Shown: positions 53,328 to 62,891 of the stretch, piece after piece
How positions within the stretch are numbered: position 1 is the stretch's first letter
How the letters are laid out: every line of letters begins with the position of its first letter
The notes under the pieces: model-generated
What the model was told of the DNA's origin: nothing
The model's database searches: none
Seen by the model: only the letters and a program-made list of their open reading frames with translations
NCBI GenBank assembly: GCA_003130835.1
Contig: QEXX01000048.1
Coordinates: 38,138-102,137, forward strand
Direction: 5' to 3'
DNA from: Anaerolineae bacterium
GTDB taxonomy: Bacteria; Chloroflexota; Anaerolineae; Anaerolineales; UBA4823
Length of the DNA stretch: 64,000 nucleotides
Made by a program: the position numbers and the translations under genes

Positions 53328-55738
53328 TGAATTTGGATGCACGGTGGATAAAAATTTGGCGCGATCTTTGGAGCAATAAGACACGCTTCTTGTTGGTCAC
53401 GCTTTCGATTGCTGTTGGTGTGGGTACGATTGGCATGATTTATAACGCCTCTCATATCATCCAACGCGATCTATATGCGCAATTCAAGCGAGGCAACCCT
53501 GCTCATGTTTTCCTTTATGCAGCTCCATTCCCCAAGGAGATCGCAAAAGCTGCCCAAGGTCTTCGGGAAGTGAAGCAAGCCCAGGCACGGCGTGTTGTCC
53601 GAGCCGAGATTCGTTCTATAAAAGGCGAAGATGAGAACCTGACTCTGCATGTCGTTGCTGATCCGTCTGCTTTTGAAGTTAACCGTTTTTTCATGGAACA
53701 AGGGGAGTTTCCCCCTAGAGTACGAGAGATTATTTTGGAGCGCCAATCGGCGGACTTGTTGGGTTATCAGGTTGGCGACTCAGTTTTGGTTAAGCTAGCA
53801 GATGATCGCCAATATATTCTCACCGTCTCCGGAATAGCTCATGACGTTAACGAGATTCCATTTGCGATTCTGGGCGAAGCAAGCGGATACGTTAATATGG
53901 ACACGCTCAGATGGATGGGTGAAATCCCGCTCTATAACCGTTTAGAAGTTATTGTTGAAGGTGAAAAAGTCGGCAAAGACGTTGCCCTAGAAGTGGCGGA
54001 AAAGATCAAAAAGCGGGTTTTGGAACCAGCTGGTTATCCTGTATTCAGCATTCGCATTCCTGGGGTTGGATCCGATCCGGGCGATCATTGGGCACATAAT
54101 CAAATCCGCGGGTTTATCCTCATCTTGCAAATCATGAGTGTCATGGCAACGTTGCTTAGCGGTGGCTTGATTATCAATACGATTTCTGCCATTTTGATTC
54201 AACAAACCAAACAAATTGGGATATTACGGGCAATCGGGGCTTCAAGAAAACAAATTGTCAGCATGTATCTCCTTAACGTGCTGATCTTCTCTATCGTTGG
54301 GTTCCTGTTGGCTATTCCATTTGGTTTGATAGGGAGTTGGTGGTTAGCCAACTTTGCTGCAAGGTTCTTAAATTTTGATGTTAGCCGTGTTACCTTAACC
54401 TGGGATGTTTTGCTTATTCAATTTGGGGTTGCCATCGGAATGCCTTTGGGGGTGGCTATCTTTCCGATTCTAAATGGGACGCGAATTTCGGTCTATGATG
54501 CGATTTACCAATTTGGCCTAAGTAGTCGCAAGCGCGTGAGTCGCTTGGAAAAATGGCTCAGTCGGATTCGCTCGATCAATCCACCCCTATTGCTCTCGCT
54601 TAGGAATACGTTTCGGCAGAAAACCCGTTTAGCCTTTACTTTAGGGACGTTAACGCTGGCTGGGGCAATGTTCATTGCCTCTTTCAGTACCTACTCTTCC
54701 TTGACCGCCCAAATTCGGGATGTGGAACGCTATGTTGCCTTCGATGCCCGCATATCTTTGCCGCGCGGGATCAGCAAAGTGGCAGCCGAGCGAGAAGCGC
54801 TTAGGATAGAAGGCATTGGATATGCCGAAGCATGGGCGCTGAGCGAGGGAGTTCTGGTGCGAGCTGACCATAGCGAGAGTCAAGGAATCGAGATAGTTGG
54901 CTTACCACCAAATAGCAAGACAATTCAACCCAAGTTGATTGCTGGACATTGGTTGACTCCTTTGCCCAATTCTCGACAGGTGGTTGTTAATGCCGACCTG
55001 GCGACAGAGGAGGCCGGTATTGATGTGGGGAAAGAGATCCAAATTAAGATCGGCGGGAAAACTCATACGTTTACCGTTGTGGGGATTGTATCGAAGCACA
55101 TTTTTGGCCCGAGAGTTTATATGGACTATATTTCTCTCACGCGATTAACTGGCCGCCACAACGAGGCCGATGAGATTCGCGTCCTAGCTGAAGAGGGAAA
55201 ATTGGGTTCCCTGGCAACTCAAGATTTGGTTGCCGAGAAATTACAGGAACGCTTTCGCAATGCTGGATTAAGCAAGCAGAACAGCGTAACCCGCGCTTCT
55301 TTCTTTAGTGAGTTTACAGAAGTCTTCAATATTATTTTATTTGTTCTCCTGCTCATGGCTGGTTTGTTGGCATTAGTCGGTAGCCTAGGCTTGAGCGGCA
55401 CGCTGGGGATAAATATTATGGAGAGGATGCGTGAGATTGGGGTGCTTCGAGCGGTAGGGGCAGCCAATCACGCCTTAGTCAAGATTGTATTGGCGGAAAG
55501 TCTTGTGGTGAGCTTTGTTAGTTGGGTGATGGGGGCAATTACTTCGGCTATCTCTAGCCCGATCTTGGCGGCGGTAGTCATTTATGCTGTACTTGAAACT
55601 CAAATGAACTTCCGTTATTCTCTTATTGGTTTAGCCCTTTGGTTTGGGGTCATTCTGTTAATTGGGGTTTTCTCCAGTCTGTTGCCGGCGCGCCGTGCAG
55701 CCCAGTTACAAGTGCGAGAAGTTTTGGATTACGAATGA
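53324..55738 (+). CDS. ABC transporter permease with two FtsX domains
   Basis: 804-residue membrane protein. N-terminal segment (about 20-42) and extracytoplasmic domain (about 45-270), then an FtsX domain with three segments (about 275-415, SVMATLLSGGLIINTISAILI, IGILRAIGASRKQI). The pattern then repeats: a segment near 450, a second outer domain, and a C-terminal FtsX domain (about 675-800, GILRAVGAANHAL-type word in EIGVLRAVGA). Such duplicated permeases usually work as one unit. ATG 53324 is inside the ATPase stop; it ends ATGA into the next ATPase. ATG 53327 is alternative. Confidence 0.9.
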   Translation: MMNLDARWIKIWRDLWSNKTRFLLVTLSIAVGVGTIGMIYNASHIIQRDLYAQFKRGNPAHVFLYAAPFPKEIAKAAQGLREVKQAQARRVVRAEIRSIKGEDENLTLHVVADPSAFEVNRFFMEQGEFPPRVREIILERQSADLLGYQVGDSVLVKLADDRQYILTVSGIAHDVNEIPFAILGEASGYVNMDTLRWMGEIPLYNRLEVIVEGEKVGKDVALEVAEKIKKRVLEPAGYPVFSIRIPGVGSDPGDHWAHNQIRGFILILQIMSVMATLLSGGLIINTISAILIQQTKQIGILRAIGASRKQIVSMYLLNVLIFSIVGFLLAIPFGLIGSWWLANFAARFLNFDVSRVTLTWDVLLIQFGVAIGMPLGVAIFPILNGTRISVYDAIYQFGLSSRKRVSRLEKWLSRIRSINPPLLLSLRNTFRQKTRLAFTLGTLTLAGAMFIASFSTYSSLTAQIRDVERYVAFDARISLPRGISKVAAEREALRIEGIGYAEAWALSEGVLVRADHSESQGIEIVGLPPNSKTIQPKLIAGHWLTPLPNSRQVVVNADLATEEAGIDVGKEIQIKIGGKTHTFTVVGIVSKHIFGPRVYMDYISLTRLTGRHNEADEIRVLAEEGKLGSLATQDLVAEKLQERFRNAGLSKQNSVTRASFFSEFTEVFNIILFVLLLMAGLLALVGSLGLSGTLGINIMERMREIGVLRAVGAANHALVKIVLAESLVVSFVSWVMGAITSAISSPILAAVVIYAVLETQMNFRYSLIGLALWFGVILLIGVFSSLLPARRAAQLQVREVLDYE

Positions 55739-56481
55739 GCTCGGTTGACATTCTGAAACACTCATTGCCACATGTTGGGGTTGTTATGGAAACAACATCG
55801 CCTACCAAACCGCTCATTCACCTGAAGGGAGTGAGTAAAATTTACCAAACGGACGCTGGTCGCTTTGTCGCCTTGGACAATGTCGATCTGCAAATCCATC
55901 AAGGAGAATTTGTATCGATTGTCGGAAAATCGGGCAGTGGAAAGACCACCTTAATCAACCTGATTACCGGTATCGATCAGCCCTCAAGCGGAGAAATTTA
56001 TATCGATCAAAAGCCAGTGCACCTGCTTAAGGAAAGTGAGAAAGCTGTTTGGCGCGGTTTGACTATCGGGGTGGTTTTTCAATTTTTTCAACTCCTGCCC
56101 ACTCTGACGGTCATTGAAAATGTGATGTTGCCGATGAGCTTATGTAACCTTTACCCTGGTAATGAGCGGTTGGAACGTGCCTATGAATTACTGAAGCTTG
56201 TTCAGGTTGAACATCAAGCAGACCAATTGCCTTCATTTCTATCCGGAGGAGAACAACAGCGTGTTGCTATTGCGCGTGCTTTAGCCAATGATCCGCCAAT
56301 TATTGCTACCGACGAACCAACCGGCAACTTGGATTCACACACGGCTGAAACGATTATGGCGTTATTCCAGGACTTAACAAGGCGGGGAAAAACCTTGCTC
56401 ATGGTTACCCATGACCCTGACTTGGCTGCTCGGGCTCAACGCACGATTGCCCTTGCTGACGGGCGCATTGTACGCGCCTAA
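55735..56481 (+). CDS. ABC transporter ATPase (MacB/LolD family), second
   Basis: 248 residues, a paralogue of the ATPase two genes upstream, with Walker A VGKSGSGKTTLINL, Q-loop VFQFFQLLPTLT, signature LSGGEQQRVAIARAL, Walker B IIATDEPTGNLDSHT and switch His in MVTHD. Start ATG 55735 overlaps the permease stop by four bases; ATG 55786 is possible. Third gene of an ATPase-permease-ATPase operon, so the two halves of the permease may pair with different ATPases. Confidence 0.92.
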   Translation: MSSVDILKHSLPHVGVVMETTSPTKPLIHLKGVSKIYQTDAGRFVALDNVDLQIHQGEFVSIVGKSGSGKTTLINLITGIDQPSSGEIYIDQKPVHLLKESEKAVWRGLTIGVVFQFFQLLPTLTVIENVMLPMSLCNLYPGNERLERAYELLKLVQVEHQADQLPSFLSGGEQQRVAIARALANDPPIIATDEPTGNLDSHTAETIMALFQDLTRRGKTLLMVTHDPDLAARAQRTIALADGRIVRA

Positions 56482-56597
56482 ACTTTGCGCAAACCTTACG
56501 CATTTTTTATGGCTTTTCTATTCAGGGGGGATTATAATGTTCGATGAATCGATCGCTGTATTTTTGAAGAGACAATATGTAAGTTTATGAGACGAAG

Positions 56598-57452
56598 ATG
56601 GATGTTGGTATCCTAGATTTATTACGCCGAATTGCAACTGCGGAAGCAGAAGTGCGCTTGCTCAACGTTTATCAGGGGATACCGATTGCATTTCCAGCCG
56701 CGATTGTTTTTGTCGGACAGAATTCGATTACGGTGAAAACCGAACGTTATCAACTGGTTTGTTTGTATCAAGAGAAACAAACCTATATTCAATATCCCGG
56801 CTTCCCGTCGGTCATCCGGGCGCGAGTGGAGCGCATTGAACCGCTAGCTTTGCAGGCTAGTTTATTTGAGTTTGAGTATATGCGTGAGGGTATCGGAGAA
56901 CGACGTCAGATTCGGGTCTGGCCGAAAGAAGGGGTGACCGGAGAATTACAATTGCCCGATCGAACAGAAACCATAAAGGGTGAATTGGCAGATATCTCTC
57001 TCGATGGGATGGGAATTTACCTGCCGGAAAACGAGTATTATATGCACCTATTCCGTCAAGGGCGAAAAGTGGCAATTTCGTTGCGTTTACCTGGTGTATA
57101 TCAGATTAAACAACCCAAACGCTATGAAAGCAGCAGCGGCGCTGAAATTAATCGGTATGATCGAACACAATTGCGCCTGTCTTCTATTCATACACCCTCG
57201 TACGGCAGTGAGCGGGACGATGCTATGGCGATTAAGACGGTTCACTCGCCGGAAATCGAAGTAATTGGAATCATTTCAAATCACTACACGGAGGCGAACA
57301 CCCATCGCTATCGGATTGGCATTCGCCTCCAACCAAACGAACAATATCGTTCGATTGTTTCCCAGTTTATTTCGCAGCGACAGTCAGAAATCATTCAAGA
57401 GATCAATGCGATCTATCGCCTGTTAACCCGTGAAAGCGGTGCGTTGCGCTAG
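56598..57452 (+). CDS. PilZ-domain protein (probable cyclic di-GMP receptor)
   Basis: 284 residues. The N-terminal half (about 20-95) is a beta-barrel-like YcgR-N type region. The PilZ domain has the c-di-GMP motif: RRQIR (Arg102, Arg103 and Arg106) followed by DISLDG (Asp132, Ser134, Gly137), matching RxxxR and D/NxSxxG. A segment of about 60 residues (170-235) is inserted before the C-terminal strand (HRYRIGIRL). No diguanylate cyclase is near. Convergent with maeB, four-base overlap. Start ATG 56598. Confidence 0.85.
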   Translation: MDVGILDLLRRIATAEAEVRLLNVYQGIPIAFPAAIVFVGQNSITVKTERYQLVCLYQEKQTYIQYPGFPSVIRARVERIEPLALQASLFEFEYMREGIGERRQIRVWPKEGVTGELQLPDRTETIKGELADISLDGMGIYLPENEYYMHLFRQGRKVAISLRLPGVYQIKQPKRYESSSGAEINRYDRTQLRLSSIHTPSYGSERDDAMAIKTVHSPEIEVIGIISNHYTEANTHRYRIGIRLQPNEQYRSIVSQFISQRQSEIIQEINAIYRLLTRESGALR

Positions 57453-59713
57453 CTCGCTTGACGGCTCATTGCGTCCATTACGGCAACAGCGGCGATATTG
57501 ACAATGTTGCGCACCTCTTCTCCGGTCTGCAGGACGTGAATCGGAGCACCGATTCCTAGCAGAATCGGCCCAATAGCTTGTGCATTGCCAAGTCTAGCGA
57601 GCAATTTATAGGCAATATTTGCCGACTCAAGCGAGGGAAAGACCAATACATTGGCATCCGAAACGCGGCTGAAGGGATAGCGTTCTTGAATAATCTCAGG
57701 GCTAACCGCTGTATCGGCTTGCATTTCCCCATCCACCAGTAGGTCTGGGCGGCGTTGACGGATGAGTTCTACCGCCTTCTTGACCTTGAGCGACAAGGGA
57801 TGAATGGTGCTGCCAAAATTGGAGAAGGATAATAAAGCAACCCTAGGTTCAATACCAAGCTGCTTGGCAAAATCTGCTGCCAGACAGGCAATTTCAGCTA
57901 AGTCCTCTGCAGAGGGATCGATATTAACCGTTGCATCTGTGAAGAGATAGGTGCGGTCATTTACGATCATGATATAAACACCGGTGGCGCGCTGAGCGCC
58001 TGGCTTGGTGTGATGAATTTGAAGAGCGGGACGAATAACATCCGGGTAGTCATAGGTCAATCCCGAGACAAAAGCATCGGCGTCGCCCATTTTGACCATC
58101 ATGGGTCCAAAGACGTTGGGGTCTAAGAGGCGTTGACGGGCGTCTTTCAGCGTGATTCCCTTCCTCTGACGTAGTTGGTAAAAGGCTTCGGCATATTCTT
58201 CATATCGCTCATAGTGTATTGGATCAATGATTTGGGGCGTGCAACTCAGCCCAAGGGCAGAAATCTTTTCGCAGATGACCTCCGGTCGACCCAGTAGGAT
58301 AGGTTCGCCAATCTTTTCCTCCATTATTTGGTAGGCGGCGCGGATGATTTTCGACTCTTCCCCTTCAGCAAAACAAATGCGCATTCGCTTAGGGGCTGAT
58401 TTGGCTTTATTGAGAATATAGTAACGGATTTGTTCGCCCATACCCAGGCGGAAAGCCAGTTGTTGGCGGTATTCTTCGATGTCGATGACTTTGCGGGCAA
58501 CGCCGCTCTCAATTGCTGCTTTGGCAACGGCGGGTGATTCCCAAAGCAGGACGCGCGGATCGAGCGGTTTCGGAATAATATAGTCGGGTCCAAATTTTAG
58601 GCTTTCAAGGTTATAGGCACGCAAGACGCTATCCGGCACATCTTCTTTGGCTAAAGCTGCCAATGCATGGCTAGCTGCGACTTTCATTTCATCGTTGATT
58701 GTCCTTGCGCGCACATCCAAGGCGCCACGAAAAATAAAGGGAAATCCCAGCACGTTGTTGATTTGATTGGGATAGTCAGAGCGCCCGGTGGCGACAATGG
58801 CGTCTGGGCGTGTTTCCTTTGCCAATTCGTAGCGAATTTCTGGGTCGGGGTTTGACATGGCAAAAATCAGGGGGCGTTCAGCCATGGTTTTGACCATATC
58901 GGGTGTCAGAATATCTTTTACCGATAAACCGTAGAACACATCAGCTCCTCGAACGGCATCGCCTAGTGTGCGAGCATCCGTCTCGGCAGCAAAACGCTCT
59001 TTATAAGGGTTCATGCCCTCTTGGCGACCTTTATAAACGACTCCGCGCGTATCCACCAAGAGGATGTTTTCTCGCTTTGCGCCAAGCTTCACCATCAATT
59101 CTGCACATGAAATAGCGGAGGCACCCGCCCCGGATACAACGATTTTGACTTCATGAATGTTTTTCCCTACCAATTCCAAACCATTCAAGAGCGCTGCACC
59201 GGAAATAATGGCCGTGCCATGTTGATCATCATGGAAAACCGGAATATCCAAAAGGGATCGTAACGTCTCTTCGATATAAAAACATTCGGGCGCTTTGATG
59301 TCTTCTAGATTAATTCCACCAAAAGATGGGGAGATTGCTCGAGCGACTTGGATGACCAGATCGGGATCGCGACTATCCACTTCAATATCAATGGCATCTA
59401 CGTCAGCAAAGCGCTTGAAAAGGACAGCTTTTCCTTCCATCACCGGTTTTGCAGCCAGCGCGCCTCGATCACCTAAACCAAGGATGGCTGTCCCGTTTGT
59501 TAGGACGGCGACGAGATTGCCCTTGGCGGTATACTCGTAACTGCTATCTGGGTCTTGTTCGATTTCAAGTACGGGGATGGCGACCCCTGGTGTGTACGCT
59601 AGAGACAAATCGCGCTGGGTAAGCATGGGTTTGGTTGGGGTAATTGAAATTTTGCCGGGCTTACCCTGCAGCCTATGGTATTCGAGGGCTTCTTCACGGG
59701 TGATGGTTGCCAT
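57449..59713 (-). CDS. maeB: NAD(P)-dependent malic enzyme with phosphotransacetylase-like domain
   Basis: Decarboxylates malate to pyruvate with reduction of NAD(P). Malic-enzyme part (1 to about 420): SLAYTPGVAIPV, the DQHGTAI metal/substrate block, GAGASAISCAEL for cofactor binding. The C-terminal half (about 425-754) is a phosphotransacetylase-like domain, as in E. coli MaeB, generally regulatory. I start at ATG 59713 with AAGGAAAAAAG before it; ATG 59731 adds six residues. Length 754 is normal. Confidence 0.95.
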   Translation of the reverse strand: MATITREEALEYHRLQGKPGKISITPTKPMLTQRDLSLAYTPGVAIPVLEIEQDPDSSYEYTAKGNLVAVLTNGTAILGLGDRGALAAKPVMEGKAVLFKRFADVDAIDIEVDSRDPDLVIQVARAISPSFGGINLEDIKAPECFYIEETLRSLLDIPVFHDDQHGTAIISGAALLNGLELVGKNIHEVKIVVSGAGASAISCAELMVKLGAKRENILLVDTRGVVYKGRQEGMNPYKERFAAETDARTLGDAVRGADVFYGLSVKDILTPDMVKTMAERPLIFAMSNPDPEIRYELAKETRPDAIVATGRSDYPNQINNVLGFPFIFRGALDVRARTINDEMKVAASHALAALAKEDVPDSVLRAYNLESLKFGPDYIIPKPLDPRVLLWESPAVAKAAIESGVARKVIDIEEYRQQLAFRLGMGEQIRYYILNKAKSAPKRMRICFAEGEESKIIRAAYQIMEEKIGEPILLGRPEVICEKISALGLSCTPQIIDPIHYERYEEYAEAFYQLRQRKGITLKDARQRLLDPNVFGPMMVKMGDADAFVSGLTYDYPDVIRPALQIHHTKPGAQRATGVYIMIVNDRTYLFTDATVNIDPSAEDLAEIACLAADFAKQLGIEPRVALLSFSNFGSTIHPLSLKVKKAVELIRQRRPDLLVDGEMQADTAVSPEIIQERYPFSRVSDANVLVFPSLESANIAYKLLARLGNAQAIGPILLGIGAPIHVLQTGEEVRNIVNIAAVAVMDAMSRQAS

Positions 59714-59752
59714 TTCTTTTTTCCTTTCCATGCGTTTGTGTTTACTTTTGTA

Positions 59753-59793
59753 ATTATAACTTTTCCCTAGGGTCTTTCTGGGTGTGCTATAAT
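59753..59793. promoter_or_regulatory. Divergent promoters between maeB and the small membrane protein gene
   Basis: Leftward: TATAAT (59758-59753), 40 bases before the maeB ATG. Rightward: extended -10 TGCTATAAT (59785-59793) about 37 bases before ATG 59831. No clear -35 boxes. Confidence 0.5.
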
Positions 59794-59830
59794 TTTAGCC
59801 ATCAATCAGCAGAGTCAGTTCTTTCACTGC

Positions 59831-60265
59831 ATGGAATCAAAACCCGAATCGATACCCTCTACTTTTTCACCCCTGCGCTTAGGGAGTTATCTGCCGCTTG
59901 CCTTGAGCCTGATGGTCGTTGGTTGGGGTGGGTTAGCTTACCTAATCTTTTTTACTTTACCCACCCTTGCGATGCGCTGGCTCTTTTACTTTTTAGCTGT
60001 CTTGGCCTTTACCGGCACAGCGCTACCTATGGTTGCATTTTTACATCTGCGCTTTCCTGGCAAAACTCCCGTTTCGGTCAGTAGTATTGTGCGCCAAGCT
60101 TTATGGGTTGGGGTTTATTTCCCAACCTTAGCTTGGTTACAGATTGCACGAGTCCTGACTCTTGGTTTAGCCATTTTTATTGCTTTGTGTTTTCTGGTGA
60201 TTGAAGTGGCATTGACTCTGCGCGAGCGCAGTTCGTGGATTACTCCGAAAACAGAGAATGAATGA
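59831..60265 (+). CDS. Small integral membrane protein of unknown function
   Basis: 144 residues with four hydrophobic segments (about 20-42, 48-72, 85-108, 112-132) and a charged tail. I do not recognise a family. Its end overlaps the selA start by eight bases, so it is translated together with selA; the same arrangement suggests a common promoter for the run that continues to tsaD. No ribosome site stands out before ATG 59831. Confidence 0.65.
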   Translation: MESKPESIPSTFSPLRLGSYLPLALSLMVVGWGGLAYLIFFTLPTLAMRWLFYFLAVLAFTGTALPMVAFLHLRFPGKTPVSVSSIVRQALWVGVYFPTLAWLQIARVLTLGLAIFIALCFLVIEVALTLRERSSWITPKTENE

Positions 60266-61640
60266 TCGGTTAGACGGGCGACGAAGCCTTCCTGCAGTAG
60301 AAAAATTCCTTCAACGGGGGGAGATGAAGCAGTTATCAGAAGTTTATGGGAGACAATTGACGCTTCTGGCAACGCGTGAGGTACTAGATGAAGCGCGACG
60401 ATTGATCCGCCATAACAATCTGGTTATTACTGAAGACGATCTTGTCCGTGACATTGAAGAGAATCTGATCAGGCGCACAAGCCCCTCGCTGATCCCAGTG
60501 GTTAATGCCAGCGGGGTCATTTTACACACCAACTTGGGCCGCGCCCCCCTAAGCCGTGAAGCGATGGAAGCTGCTGTAAAAGTTGCCTGCCGCTACTCCA
60601 ACCTTGAATATGATCTCGTGAAAGGCAAGCGAGGTAGTCGCCTATATCATGCCGAAAAAATCCTCTGCCAATTAAGCAGCGCAGAAGCCGCTCTAGTGGT
60701 GAACAACAATGCCGCAGCGGTTCTTTTGGTTTTGGCTGGATTAGCCAGCCGGCGCGCGGTGGTCATTGCTCGCTCGCAGTTGGTTGAAATCGGGGGAGGG
60801 TTTCGCATTCCGGATGTGATGCGTCAGTCTGGAGCTAAATTGGTCGAAGTTGGCACCACAAACCGTGTCCATCTGGAGGATTATCGCTCAGCTCTAGAGC
60901 AAAAACCGGCTATGTTCTTCGTTGCTCATCGTTCGAATTTTAAGATCATTGGTTTCACCAAAGAACCGCCTTTAGATGAGATTGCGCAAGTGGCTCATCA
61001 AGCGGATATCCCCTTGGTGGTCGACCTTGGCTCGGGAGCGCTATTGGATACCGCAAGTTACGGCTTAGCCCACGAGCCGATGGTGCAAGAAGCCCTTCAA
61101 GCGGGTGCGGATTTGGTCTGCTTTTCGGGGGATAAATTGCTGGGCGGGCCGCAGGGCGGCATCATCCTTGGAAAACAGGTGTTGGTTGAGAAATTACGCC
61201 GTCATCCGCTTGCGCGGGCGGTGAGGGCAGATAAGGTGGCTTTGGCAGCCCTTTCGGCAACGCTGTTGCATTACCTGAAGGATGAAGCTCTCCAAAAAGT
61301 GCCGATCTGGCAGATGATTGCCCTATCGAAAGAGGAAATTAATCGGCGAGCAAACCGATGGAGAGAATGGTTAGCGCAATGTGGCGTGCAGAGCACCGTC
61401 ATCGACGGGGTAAGCACTGTAGGAGGCGGAAGCTTACCCGGTGAGACGATCCCTACGGCTTTGTTAGCGGTGAAACCACGCCAAGCAGAGCAGTTTCTAA
61501 AACAACTGCGACAAAATCATCCCGCCATTATCGCTCGTATTGAGCAGGACAGAGTCGTCTTTGACCCTCGAACAGTGTTCATTGACGAAGAGAGTTATTT
61601 ACTTGAGGCTATTGCGGCGTTAAGAGGACAAATTGCATGA
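60258..61640 (+). CDS. selA: L-seryl-tRNA(Sec) selenium transferase
   Basis: PLP enzyme converting seryl-tRNA(Sec) to selenocysteinyl-tRNA with selenophosphate. Typical N-terminal domain (LPAVEKFL), then VVNASGVILHTNLGRAPLS, VVNNNAAAVLL, EIGGGFRIPDVM, and the PLP lysine in FSGDKLLGGPQGG. Length 460 is standard. This implies that the organism makes selenoproteins. selB and selD are not next to it, nor do I see a tRNA(Sec). Start ATG 60258. Confidence 0.95.
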   Translation: MNDRLDGRRSLPAVEKFLQRGEMKQLSEVYGRQLTLLATREVLDEARRLIRHNNLVITEDDLVRDIEENLIRRTSPSLIPVVNASGVILHTNLGRAPLSREAMEAAVKVACRYSNLEYDLVKGKRGSRLYHAEKILCQLSSAEAALVVNNNAAAVLLVLAGLASRRAVVIARSQLVEIGGGFRIPDVMRQSGAKLVEVGTTNRVHLEDYRSALEQKPAMFFVAHRSNFKIIGFTKEPPLDEIAQVAHQADIPLVVDLGSGALLDTASYGLAHEPMVQEALQAGADLVCFSGDKLLGGPQGGIILGKQVLVEKLRRHPLARAVRADKVALAALSATLLHYLKDEALQKVPIWQMIALSKEEINRRANRWREWLAQCGVQSTVIDGVSTVGGGSLPGETIPTALLAVKPRQAEQFLKQLRQNHPAIIARIEQDRVVFDPRTVFIDEESYLLEAIAALRGQIA

Positions 61641-62878
61641 AAGCAGACCTGGATCGTTGGATGCAAGAAAGTCAAATTGATGTCATCTTTGTGGTTGGTG
61701 CAGCGCAACACAATCCAGCCATGGTATATTTCACCGGCCGAGTTCATGTCTCGCAAGCTGAATTCATCAAGGTGGTCGGGAAGGAACCGATTCTCTATTA
61801 TGCGTCTGCAATGGAGCGTGAGGAAGCAGCCAAAAGCGGTTTGCTCACCCAATCGGTGGATATTTATCAACCACGTCGGCTGTTAGAAGAAGCGAAGGGG
61901 GATGCTATCCTAGCGCGGGCATTGCGTTACCAACGGATGCTGCAGGATTCCGGCATCCAAAAAGGGCGCATAGCCATTTATGGCATGAGTGAAGTCGGCC
62001 TGGCTTACTCGGTCTTTAGCAAATTATGCCAGCTGATGCCCGAAATTGAGATTGTGTCCGAAGCGGAGCACTCTGTCTTAGGGCAAGTCAGGCTTACCAA
62101 AGACAAACATGAAATTCAGCAAATCCAACGGATGGGCGAAATTACCACCGAGGTAGTCGGGTTGACAGCTGACTTTCTTTCTGCTCAAAAGGTACGCAAT
62201 GGGGTTTTGATCAAGCAAAACGACGAACCCCTTCGTATCGGAGAGGTCAAACGACAGATCAATCTTTGGTTAGCCGAGCGCGGCGCCGAGAATCCGCACG
62301 GAACAGTCTTTGCTATGGGGAGGGATGCTGCCATACCCCATAGCGCAGGAGATGACCAGATGATCTTGGAGGTGGGAAAAACAATCGTATTCGACATCTT
62401 CCCGTGTCAAGAGCAGGGAGGCTATTATTACGACTTTACCCGCACCTGGTGCCTGGGGTACGCACCGGACGATGTCCAAAAGCTTTATGAGGATGTCAGG
62501 ACAGTCTATCAGACGGTGGTTAAAGCGTTGCAGGTAAATGGGCAATGCTCATCCTATCAAAAGCTTGCTTGCGATCTTTTTGAAGGACTGGGTCATCCGA
62601 CGATCCAGTCTAACCCATCCACTGAGGAAGGATACGTACACAGCCTTGGGCATGGAGTGGGCTTACAAATTCACGAACGACCTTGGTTCGGAGCTAACGC
62701 AACAGAACAGGACATCTTATCAGTAGGAAGTGTGTTTACCATTGAACCCGGCTTGTATTATCCCAACCAAAACATGGGAGTTCGTTTGGAAGACACCTAT
62801 ACGGTAAAAGACGATGGGAGCATTCAGCCGTTGGTAGAATTTCCTTTTGATCTTGTTCTTCCCTTAAAGCATTCATAA
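61637..62878 (+). CDS. M24-family peptidase (Xaa-Pro aminopeptidase type)
   Basis: 413 residues with an N-terminal creatinase-like domain (1-150) and a pita-bread catalytic domain. Metal ligands: Asp in TIVFDIFPC and YYDFTRTWC, His in HSLGHGVGL, Glu in TIEPGLYY, and Glu in VRLEDTYTV. The His-bearing loop VHSLGHGVGLQIHERPW is typical of prolidase and aminopeptidase P. Start ATG 61637 overlaps the selA stop (ATGA). Substrate probably X-Pro peptides. Confidence 0.9.
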   Translation: MKADLDRWMQESQIDVIFVVGAAQHNPAMVYFTGRVHVSQAEFIKVVGKEPILYYASAMEREEAAKSGLLTQSVDIYQPRRLLEEAKGDAILARALRYQRMLQDSGIQKGRIAIYGMSEVGLAYSVFSKLCQLMPEIEIVSEAEHSVLGQVRLTKDKHEIQQIQRMGEITTEVVGLTADFLSAQKVRNGVLIKQNDEPLRIGEVKRQINLWLAERGAENPHGTVFAMGRDAAIPHSAGDDQMILEVGKTIVFDIFPCQEQGGYYYDFTRTWCLGYAPDDVQKLYEDVRTVYQTVVKALQVNGQCSSYQKLACDLFEGLGHPTIQSNPSTEEGYVHSLGHGVGLQIHERPWFGANATEQDILSVGSVFTIEPGLYYPNQNMGVRLEDTYTVKDDGSIQPLVEFPFDLVLPLKHS

Positions 62879-62891
62879 GGTGTGATTTAGG

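Noticed and set aside
59707..60084. 125-codon plus-strand frame
   Set aside because: It covers the maeB start region and shadows the membrane protein gene in another frame.
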